A DNA stretch of 64,000 bases from Crocodylus rhombifer (taxonomy: Eukaryota > Chordata > Crocodylia > Crocodylidae), in the NCBI GenBank assembly GCA_038503035.1, contig JAVSML010020763.1, forward strand, positions 99,072 through 163,071, given 5' to 3'. Positions within the stretch are counted from its first letter, which is position 1. The number at the start of each line of letters is the position of its first letter. The notes beneath the pieces are model-generated. The model ran no database searches, was not told where the DNA came from, and was given only the letters and a program-made list of their open reading frames with translations. Positions 55,443 to 64,000 of this stretch are shown here, piece after piece. The position numbers were made by a program, and so were the translations under genes.

Positions 55443-56805
55443 AAGAAAACAATCTACTTTAGTGCCTTTTCCTTTCCAAACATTCACTAATGGGAATCTG
55501 TTCCTCCTCTGCCCTCTAATAATTTATCATTACATACGATACGACTTTCAGCAAGTTTTCAGCAGACACCCACTGGATAGATGTTTCCTTTGTGCTTATT
55601 CGCTAGAAGGTTTACAGAAGCTTTTGTCCTCTGAAGTCCATCTGGCTCTGATTAACAGTGAACTTCTAGAATGACTTTTGTCATCAGCACATTATTTGTG
55701 TCCTTACTTATGCCACTTATAATAGAGTACAGTTACCAACATAAAATAAGATGAGTATTTAATTGAGCTCCTTCAGGAAGCAGTGTTGAGTCAAAAGTCA
55801 GGAGAAAACATTAGTCTTGCTCTTTATTTACCATAGAGTTAGCTCTTGGAACAGAAAAAAATGTGCTTGTGAAGACCCAGTCCAGGACATGATAGCTAAG
55901 ATTAGTCTGATCTCTGAAGCAACCAACTTCAGGGGAAAAATGATATTAGGTTTTCTGTGGATTAAAGTGAAATATGACAAAAAAAGGGTGACCCCACTGC
56001 AATTAAAGAACCCTAAAGTTAGTGGGAGTGATCCATCCTCAACAGGTTTTCTTTAGATGATCTCAGATCAGCAGAAGCTATAGCAGATGGCCAATATGAT
56101 CCAGGAAGTGTTGCTTTCCAAGAGTTACATTCAGAACTTCACCCTGCACTTTTGAGAAATATCCTTATTCCTTTGCCTTTGCATCTTCTATGCAATCTAA
56201 GCTTAATGACAGGTTTGTTTAGCCATTAGAAGATTGCCTAACATGCACAAGGAGTGGTTAATTCTTCTAGCCCACCTCAACCTCTAGCAGCACTGTGCCT
56301 TAAGAGCACTGAAAAAAGACTTTTTCCTGTCACTATCAAGGCAAAAAAAGAGTGTTGTGCCTCCAGTAGCAACAGCCTTAAGGCTGTGCATACAGCTGTG
56401 AGTAGACTTCCCACACAATACGACAGTCATACCTGAAACAGCTTCAACAGCACTTTTAATATTGCCCAAAATAGAATTTGGCCAAAAGCTACTGCCATTT
56501 GCACAATTTATATGGCTGTCTGCTTTCCCTGTGGACATACTAAGTGGCTTACACTGTACATGGCCAGAATATGATACATAATAACAACATACACTTTTAA
56601 TGGCTGCTAGTTAATTTTAGGTCAAGGTGCCAACACCTAAGAGACTGGTCACCTTTCAAGTAGCAAACAAGGAGTCTGGAAAAAAGAATATGCTGTGATC
56701 AACATTCAGACCACCCTGCACACTTCTAGCCTACGTTGCCCTGAGGAGTCAGGCCAACACTCAGGATCTCAATATTGCGCTGTCAAACAGGAGGGCGTGG
56801 TGTAC
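55443..56805. other. No gene seen
   Basis: AT-rich unique-looking sequence. Short frames at 55429-55674 and 55817-56056 (+) are not recognised. Confidence 0.5.
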
Positions 56806-56809
56806 AATT

Positions 56810-57345
56810 GCACATATACAAACACACAAATCAATTAGGTGCATACACACACATACTACCAGCTCAGGCACATACACATTCAAACTAGCCTAGGCACATG
56901 CATACCTATTACCACTTCAAGCACATACACTATACACTCCAAAAGTTAGACACGGATCACTAATTTGTATATCATGCACACAATGCCATATATCTACACG
57001 TGTGTATGTATACACACACATACACACATACACATGCAACTCAGATACACACACATTCAAAATAACTAGTCTAGGTTCATGCACACCTATCACCAGTTTA
57101 AGCCCATACACGCTACACACACGCTAAACAAATTTAGACAAAATCAGTTACCAACACCTGCACATCCAATACACATATGTGGATTACTAATTCATATACC
57201 ACACACACAATGATATTTATGTGCACATGTGTATGTGTGTGTATTCACTAATTTACACACATACCACCTACCTACACGTACACACAAGTGAGTTCCTAAG
57301 TTGGGTATTGTGATATATATGTATGTATGTGCTTGGTGCACTAGG
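56810..57345. repeat. CA-rich minisatellite, diverged long units
   Basis: Beyond simple CA richness there is a long-unit order. CACATTCAAACTAGCCTAGG (56875) recurs as CACATTCAAAATAACTAGTC (57052), then CACCTATTACC or CACCTATCACC, then GGATCACTAATTTGTATATC (56955) recurs as GGATTACTAATTCATATACC (57181), and a third partial ATTCACTAATTTACAC follows. The first pair is spaced by about 177 bp and the second by about 227 bp, so the units differ by a roughly 50-bp insertion. Confidence 0.7.
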
Positions 57346-58017
57346 AATACCTGGGGAAAGGTTAAAGTAAAAAAATAGAAGTGTAGGGAGTGAAAGTTGC
57401 TAGAAATTAAAGTAATTGGGACCAGGATTAGAACTGGAAGACTAGAGGGGCCTGGGCTGAAGAACTGAGGCTCGGGGGTAACTTTAGGTTAATTGATCTT
57501 AATTGATTAGAAGACACTGCCCAAATTCTGCAGGGAAGCAATGCCAATACAGAGGCTGGGACTGGAGCCAGAGCTATGGGGGAGCTGAAAAGGTAGATGA
57601 GGAGAGGGAAAATGGGACTAAGGGAAAGTGTGGGTGTTAAAGAGGGGCTCTGGGTGTGGGGAGCCAGAGGATGGCTCCAGGGCAGGTAGAGAAGTTACAG
57701 GGTGTGGCAGTAGGCTCCAGCTGCTGGCAAAAACTGCAGGACAGCTAAGAGGAGCTGGGAAGCTGCAGAAGAGGGTGGGGAGGATTACAGAAAGTGCGGG
57801 AGAAGACTGAAAACAGAGACGGACAGCAGAAAATCACAGGAAAAGCAACAGGTGGCAGGGCAGCAGGAAAGCAGAGAAAGGCAACAGAAAGTCATAGGGA
57901 AAAGGGAGTAGGAATTGAGAGGAGATTGGGAAACTAGTGGAGAGGGGTGGGGCTAGAGCTGAGAGAGAGAATGAGGCTGGAATTTAAGATAAGGAAGGGA
58001 CTGGGATTTAGTAAAAC
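57346..58017. other. Purine-rich + strand, no gene
   Basis: The + strand is strikingly rich in A and G, with many GGAGAGGG, AAAGGGA and CAGAAA-type words. No frame, repeat or RNA gene was recognised. It may be interior sequence of the LTR element whose LTR is proposed next, but no gag or pol motif was seen. Confidence 0.4.
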
Positions 58018-58019
58018 AT

Positions 58020-58793
58020 GACCCAACTCAGGGTTGCAAATGACAGAGGTTTTACTGAACAGGGGAAATGGTGACACAATGTCTTATTGGTTCCCTTGCA
58101 TCCACCCACCCACCCACAATGGCAGCAGGGGTAAGAGAGGCTTGATGTAGGGGCTGAAGTCCACTGAAGTCCAGGAGGAGAGAGAGACAGACAGAAAGAG
58201 AGAGTCCAAATTGTAGGAGGAGGTATGCAGGTAATATCTACCTATCCAGGCTGGAAAGGGGTCCTTGTCCAGTAGGTGTTGTCCAGAGGGGGGTCGCTGG
58301 CAGGGCTTCTGGGTGGATAAGTGGTGGTCCAGACAGAGAGAGTGTCCCACTGGGTCTGTCTTCACTGCTCCTTTTTATAGGGGCAGACCTTGTGTGACCC
58401 TAGTGACAGGAGACATGCCCAGGCAAGGGTCAGCCTCTGGCGTACTGAGCATGTGTGCTCCATGCAGGGATGTGCAGTTTCGGGTGTCTGTAATGGTGAG
58501 AGTTGCTAGTTCTGCAGGGTCTTTTATCTTTCAAATGCTGGGTTCTTGTCTCTGTTCCTGGGTGAGATCCATGGTTCCTGGATGAATCAATGTGAGGTGC
58601 TGGCCCAGTCATTACAGGCCATTCAGTAGAGGCCTGCTACCATTGTATTTCAATCATTCCCAATCACACTCATTCATCTGGGAACCAATTTACATGGGAG
58701 GGATACATGACTCATACAGCTCCGACACAGGGGATGCCCAGGCAGAGGACACAAGATGGAGACTTGACATACAAAATGGAAATTTGACATTAC
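58020..58793 (-). repeat. Candidate solo LTR, minus strand
   Basis: Read on the minus strand, TGTCAAATTTCCATTTTG is a plausible start. GCCCCTATAAAAAGGAGC (about 58371-58388) is a TATA box. Downstream, CAGTAAAACCTCTGTCATTT resembles a decayed polyadenylation region, and the segment closes near GAGTTGGGTCA. This layout fits an endogenous retrovirus or gypsy LTR. No target duplication was found, no second copy is in the window and the limits are guesses. Confidence 0.4.
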
Positions 58794-59131
58794 TTTGGTT
58801 CACTTAAAAACGCAGGCCTAGACCATACAATATCCATATGAAACAATACAAATCAATACAAAAATTATAATAATACAATATACAACAGTGGGTATCCAAA
58901 AACAAAGACTTGCTACCAAAATAAAAATGTTTAAAGCTTATCCTGTATCTTAGCTTACTTATACTTACCTATAGGGAATAGAGAGGGAGAGAAGAAGTCA
59001 AAAATGGTTGCGGAAAGGGAGCAAATGCAATTTAAAAAAAAGAAAAACTGGGGGTTTTGCTACACCTGTTAATCCGACCCAGTTTTACTCCGTTCAGATT
59101 TTGTTCATACTCTGAATTTGAACTCATACTC
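58794..59131. other. No gene seen
   Basis: AT-rich stretch with AATACAAT and ATACAA words. Nothing recognised. Confidence 0.4.
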
Positions 59132-59139
59132 CTCTACTA

Positions 59140-60251
59140 AAGTGGTTCTCAAACTTTTTTGCGGACCACTTGAAAATTTCTGAGGGTCTTTGTGGCACTG
59201 GAAAACACCCACAGGGTTCAGAAGCAGCAGGGGCAGACCACAACAGTCCTGAAGAAGGGAACAGGGACACAAAGGCCACAAAAAACTTACCACCTAAGCA
59301 GGCCAGGGCAGAGAAAGAGCTGCATGAGCCAGCGTTTCACTGGCTCTTCAAATGTCTGTCGATGAAGCCGAGCAGTGGCAGCTGATGATGTCAGCTGGGG
59401 CTGCCACTGCAGGAAACTTAAAAACCCCACCAGAAGCCAGGCCAGGTGGGAAGCCAGCTGGGAAGACATCAGACATGCTGAGACCTGGAGTGCTGGCACA
59501 AACAGACCAGACAACCATGCCCCATGGCAGAAGGGAAAGGGCAGGAGCTGGTACCCAGCCAGGAACTTGCAAGTCCCAGCCCTGGAGCACTAGAGGCTCA
59601 GGGATGTTTATTCTCCTTAAGTGAATTGACTGGCTTTATATACCCCGGCCCTGAAGCCAACATTTGAGGCCTCAGGGTCATCACAGGGATTGGGGCGGTC
59701 AGGCTGACTGCCCAAGCCTGCGCCTCACCCACAGCTCTGGAGGCAGATGCCCCCAGGGTAACGTATGAGTCATAACCCTGAGTCAGTGTGGCGGCACAAG
59801 GATCTATGTGCCTGGCAAGTGGACAAGGTGTAGGAGAGGCAGAGCTCCAAGTACAACCGCGGCAAGCCCATGAGTATCCCATCTTTGGGTCTGGGGGATG
59901 GAACACCACTGAACCCCTTCTTCTTTACAATTCCATCAAGTCGTGGCAGGCGAGTTGGGGACCCAGATCATGGAGTGGGAACATATTCACTGCGCCAGCT
60001 GGGGGCGCCACAGTCTTGCTGGATCACTTAATAAACTTTTGTTGTTCTACAAATTAAAGCACACTACTCATGTTTTAAGGTCAGGAGTCCTACCTTTCTA
60101 ATGTGACAGATGTGCCTGGTTTTTTAAGCAAAGTTCTGGGAAGTCGGGGGTAATGTTTGTCAGCTTTAGCCTTAGGTCACCTTTCTGCAGACCACTTGAA
60201 TGGAGCTTGCAGACCAGTGATGGTTCACAGACCACAGTTTGAGACCCTCTG
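59140..60251. mobile_element. Non-autonomous hAT-like transposon
   Basis: The left end AAGTGGTTCTCAAACTTTTT and the reverse complement of the right end, CAGAGGGTCTCAAACTGTGG, share the TCTCAAACT core common in hAT elements. CTCTACTA (59132-59139) and ATCTAGTA (60252-60259) agree at six of eight bases, an old 8-bp duplication. Both subterminal parts have GCGGACCACTTGAA or GCAGACCACTTGAA. The body is GC-rich and holds open frames on both strands, none resembling a transposase. Confidence 0.82.
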
Positions 60252-60259
60252 ATCTAGTA

Positions 60260-60535
60260 CACCCAAATCAAGGTATAATAGTGTTGGACTATACTGCCAA
60301 TTCATTTGAGGAATTTTTGTTAAGGTCCTTCAGAATATTCTTTATCAATCCATACAGAAATAATGCAGAAAGTGTTAAAGGCAATTCTGGCTCCCTAGGC
60401 TCTGCTAAATTTTTTGTAGATAACCCTTGAGTATCCTTGGAAGTGACTTTTGGAATCATAAAAACCCCCACAAAAAACAATCCTCCTTCCCCCCTTCACC
60501 CCCCGCACTCCTCCAGTTAAATGAAGTCTATTGGC
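60260..60535. other. No gene seen
   Basis: Short unique-looking stretch. Confidence 0.4.
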
Positions 60536-60539
60536 TTAA

Positions 60540-60700
60540 GCATCTATTCCACAAAAGAGAGTACACAAACAGCAGCAAATTCTCCCTGTGCCTAAAAAAG
60601 AGTATTTGTACCCAAAAGCTTATAAGGAACAATTTTTCCAACTATTTAGATATCACATTTAAACAAAAGATATCACATTTACCCAAAGAACCTTGTTTGC
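60540..60700 (+). repeat. L2-like LINE or SINE 3' tail, degraded
   Basis: CCCAAAAGCTTATAAGGAAC, TTTTTCCAACTATTTAG and AAAAGATATCACATTTACCC match the tail type at 6570-6670, with an internal duplication of the GATATCACATTT part. Only the last part is present. Confidence 0.6.
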
Positions 60701-61496
60701 CAAATAAGTGAAAGCACTTGTGACTCAGGACCACAGTATGTTTCTGCAAAGTTTCAAATTCCAGTCTTCAGAAGTCTGGACTGGAATCCTGTTCAAAAAG
60801 GTGAGATCAGTTTTCCTTTTCTCTTCTATGAGAAAGAAAACTTAAGCATTTTACAAAATAAAATAATTTTTGGAGGCAGATAGAAAGTTTTCAGAAAATC
60901 CAAAGACAGTTGAAATCAAAATACCTAAACTAGACTGGGTACCAGAAACATCAGGCACCCTAATATATTCTGCTTTTCAATGAGGCTCAGGCAAACTGAC
61001 CCACTAATATGGTTAATATTGCTTGTCACTTGACCTAGCTCAGGTATCTCTGCACGCTTCAGCTTTGGGCTGTGTAGACATATCCAGAGAGTTTTACTAT
61101 TAACTGTAATGAACCTTGGAGCAGGCCCAGTTTCTGAAATTATTTCCAAGTTTCCTAAAATTTGGACTGAATTTTGTTGCTGGTTTCTATCTGGTTACAT
61201 CACAACACTTGTGTCTGATGCATCTTTCAAAATATTATCTATCCAAATCGGGTACTGTTATCAGGATGAATTAGTGATGTTTGATTATGTAAGATCAAAC
61301 TGCAAAAGCATGTAGAAAGCAGTACATTAAGCTCTGCAATCTGCCATAGCAATTCCTATATCCAAGGTAAAATGGAGAATTTTTTGGGGGGGGCGGGGTG
61401 GGGCAGGGAAGGAGGGGAAGCTTCTTTTTCTTTCAAAGCCCTGGACATAAATATGAAGGGAGCACTTATCCTGGCAGTAGATAAGCTCTTCAAATA
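60701..61496. other. No gene; G-rich run
   Basis: Unique-looking AT-rich sequence with a G-rich run at 61384-61421. No frame recognised. Confidence 0.45.
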
Positions 61497-61504
61497 GATT
61501 AGGG

Positions 61505-61788
61505 CAGTGGTTCTCAATGATTTTAGACTCATGGCACCTGTCATAAAATGCCAGTACTTTGTTTTCACTCCTTGTTTGACTACAGAAAAATAGAACAATT
61601 CTTCATTGCAAAGAACTCAGAAATACCACAACAAGTTTTTAACACTTTGGATTCCTTTTTGAAATCTCTGGTTTTATCTTGTGAGTTGTGCTTGCACACC
61701 TAACAGTGTTAACTTTACATGGCACCCCACAGCACCCTTGAAAGGATTCTCAAGGCAACCCAGGATGATGTACCATTGAGAATCACTG
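61505..61788. mobile_element. hAT-like MITE with 8-bp duplications
   Basis: The left end CAGTGGTTCTCAATGATTTT and the reverse complement of the right end, CAGTGATTCTCAATGGTACA, form a clear inverted pair. GATTAGGG (61497-61504) and GATTAGAA (61789-61796) agree at six of eight bases. Subterminal GGCACC and GGCACCCCACAGCACCC blocks are typical of this hAT group. It has no coding capacity. Confidence 0.85.
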
Positions 61789-61796
61789 GATTAGAA

Positions 61797-62880
61797 CAAC
61801 AGAATGGTCCAAGTTCTGTGATTTTATACACCTAACACAATCTCTCTCCTTCACAACACATACAGCAACAGAAGTTAACTTGACATGTCATTGCATGTAA
61901 AAGCTCTCAATGCTAGTTTTAAATGATTTCAGTGACATTTCAAAAGTGTGTGCTTTCCTCAGTATTTGTAATGGTTGTGGACAAGTAGTGGGAAATGCAC
62001 TGAGGCATTCAAAACAAAATGCAGGTTTCCCCTAAAGGTCAAGACAAGATAACATTAAGGATAACCTTTCGAATGCCAGAAGTGTATCGAATATACTTCT
62101 ATTTTAATACCACTTTACTAACTCGTATTTCACTTACCTGTTTAAATTATGTCTTTAAATAGTAACTCCATAAATAAAGTCAGTTTTCTACTAAGATCCC
62201 TTTTTAACGTATTTGTATTATAGTCCTCAGGTTTCAGCTTGGATGGTGTAGAAATGCATATTAGATTATAGAATCTGAGAATTTGGGCTGAATATTTTCT
62301 AACCAATTCTGCAACCTAACTTATTTATTTTGTGACTTAACATTAATTCTGCAATCTTCCTAAAAATATGTTTTTAGTTTCCTAAAACAATGAGAATTAA
62401 GTCAGATGAAGATCCAGTTTAATCAAGCTGATTTCAGCTTGATTCTGTGCTAATGCTTACAGCCAGGGCAAGATTTTGTAATGTACATTTTCAAGAAAAA
62501 AAAAAATCCCCTATAAATAATACAATAATCATATGAAAGAATATAATACAATCAAACTTACATGTTCCATTTAGGAGACTAGATTATAGATGTTTCAGGG
62601 GGAAACAAGATTTAAAACATGCTACTAGGAAACATTGAACAAATTGATCCCACAGTATTACATTTTTACCATCTAAAAACCATTAGGAAGTATGATGCAA
62701 GTCAGTCAAGAGCTCTAATTTATGACAGAAAGTTTAAATGACCCAGAGGCTGTTTGTTTTAAGTTCTGCAAAAAAGAATTGGTTAATCTTTCTCAATGGA
62801 ATTTCTGGGGATTAGTTCCCTTTCCACTGTATCATTTATCATGTGCAACTTAGCAGTTTACTGCTACATTAGGGGAGTAC
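61797..62880. other. No gene seen
   Basis: AT-rich unique-looking sequence with a short poly-A near 62497-62508. Confidence 0.5.
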
Positions 62881-62884
62881 ATCA

Positions 62885-63198
62885 AGGGCTCAGTGAACAG
62901 AACAACTGTTCACCAGGCACCCTTGGGGAAAACCAGGAGTGATGGCCACAAGCTCCTGGAAGACCATTTCAGACTCAACATTAGGAAAAACTTCTTTACA
63001 GTCTGGGTTTCCAGACTGTGGAATAAGCTCCCTCCAGAGGTGGTGCAATCACCTACCCTGGAGATCTTTAAGAGGAAACTCGATGCCCACCTTGCTGGGG
63101 TCACCTGACCCCAGTTGTCCTTCCTGCCTGTTGCAGGGGGCTGGTCCCAATGACCTTCCAAGGTTCCTTCCAGCCTTATAATCTATGAATCTATGAAC
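62885..63198 (+). mobile_element. CR1 LINE 3' end with the ORF2 C-terminus
   Basis: A 5'-truncated CR1 copy that keeps the last codons of ORF2, the 3' UTR and a tail of ATCTATGA units (about 63180-63198). The block GGTTCCTTCCAGCCTTATAA before the tail is the usual closing part. It is among the best preserved of the CR1 ends here. Confidence 0.92.
62893..63108 (+). pseudogene. CR1 ORF2 C-terminal fragment
   Basis: Open for 71 codons and ending at a normal CR1 stop. It contains DGHKLLEDHFRLNIRKNFFT, then RLWNKLPPEVV and LEIFKRKLDAHL, the conserved C-terminal end of CR1 ORF2. The reverse transcriptase that should precede it is absent because of 5' truncation. The listed start is only the first methionine, not a real initiation site. 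Confidence 0.9.
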
Positions 63199-64000
63199 TC
63201 ACGTAGGCAGAAATTATAGGCAGAGTACAGTCAATTCTTCCTATTAATTAATTCTAATGCAAAAGTGAAATAAACCTGTTCTTTTATTTCTTCTTTAGTA
63301 GCTTTGCCTTCATTTTGCATGTCAGGTACCTTTATTTCTACAGGCTCATCTAATCCAATTTTGCATTACAGCAAACCTGTCAGGGGTGGACCAAGAAATA
63401 GCAGATGTCTGCCTCTTGCAATAGAAGCTAAAAAGCATTTAACAGTGAAAAGTGACACTTGCAGAGCAAATTATGAAATGTCATTAAAAAGTTTTAAACG
63501 TGGCCTTCAGAAACAAACACTATAAACACTTGCTTTTTGAGAAGTTATGATTTTACTAAATCTTATTAAAAATTGGTAGTCATTACCACGCTTGACAATT
63601 CTAATAATTTTTTAGAAGCATTGATAAATAGTTAAAAAAAAAAAAAAAACCCAAAATCAAAGAACATAGATACTTTCCCAACAAAAGGAAACCCTTCTGA
63701 AATGTCATGCAATATTGTATTTCTGTTTTGTGAATTGCTTTCATGTTTTGGTAGTAGATTGAAATTATCATTCTGTCTTGATCAGAATAAGTAACAATTA
63801 AAGTCCCAGGTGCTGACTAGTACTACATTGTCCAGAAATCAAGGTAGATTAGGAACTATTTGATATTAATTACTAATCTGGAATGACTGGTTGTACACCG
63901 ACAGGATTTAGTAATGCATGGATTTGGACAGTAATGAAAATCAGGTTTGAACAATTCTTTGCTGGAGGTCTGGTGTAGAATCTACTTTCTAATAGGTAGA
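63199..64000. other. No gene seen
   Basis: AT-rich sequence with a poly-A run at 63634-63649. The frame at 63304-63525 (+) is not recognised. Confidence 0.5.

Noticed and set aside
56810..57345. Regularly spaced repeats as a CRISPR array
   Set aside because: The units are long, diverged and CA-rich, spacing is irregular, and the rest of the window is clearly vertebrate.

Overview
This window reads as nuclear DNA of a sauropsid, most likely a crocodilian and less likely a turtle. The evidence is the mobile-element content: many CR1 LINE copies with sauropsid-type 3' ends (tails built on short units such as ATAGATTTC or AAACTATG), a vertebrate Ty3/gypsy element, an RTE-clade LINE, a MIR-like SINE remnant, and many short DNA transposons with hAT, PIF/Harbinger-like and Tc1/mariner-like ends. 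No host exon, rRNA, tRNA gene, CRISPR array or bacterial operon could be supported. Every protein-like stretch that I recognise belongs to a decayed mobile element. The species assignment is inference; the families are seen in the sequence.

Layout. 1-2413: CR1 LINE (+), running in from the left edge, inserted beside an unclassified interspersed repeat (2415-2940) whose second copy lies at 13722-14175. 3612-3903: hAT-like element. 5381-5519: hairpin MITE. 6570-6670: L2-like tail. 7685-8035: LTR-like promoter region. 8445-10390: broken RTE-clade LINE (-). 12945-14640: GC-rich repeat block with a 10-N gap and a decayed Myb/SANT-like reading frame. 15817-16388: mariner-like MITE with TA duplications. 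16400-30100: mostly unique-looking AT-rich DNA with a few old repeats. 30119-30427: MITE with three hairpins. 30431-35677: 5'-truncated Ty3/gypsy element (reverse transcriptase, RNase H, integrase, 3' LTR). 35700-36005 and 36848-36945: CR1 tails. 37250-37919: MITE-like element. 37978-40577: internally deleted CR1 (-) that keeps ORF1, the reverse transcriptase and the tail. 41289-42041: MITE with TAA duplications. 43412-44814: solo LTR related to the gypsy LTR. 47506-55439: a run of DNA transposons and a CR1 tail. 56810-57345: CA-rich minisatellite. 58020-58793: candidate antisense LTR. 59140-60251 and 61505-61788: hAT-like elements. 62885-63198: CR1 3' end.

How it works together. There is no functional gene network here. 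The window is a layered record of insertions: CR1 and RTE copied by target-primed reverse transcription, gypsy by LTR retrotransposition followed by LTR-LTR recombination or truncation, and small non-autonomous DNA transposons moved by transposases not encoded here. I found no convincing new biological system. The items most worth a second look are the CR1 deletion that fuses ORF1 to the reverse transcriptase region, the hairpin-rich Harbinger-like family seen in many versions, the two-copy unclassified repeat, and the Myb/SANT-like pseudogene.
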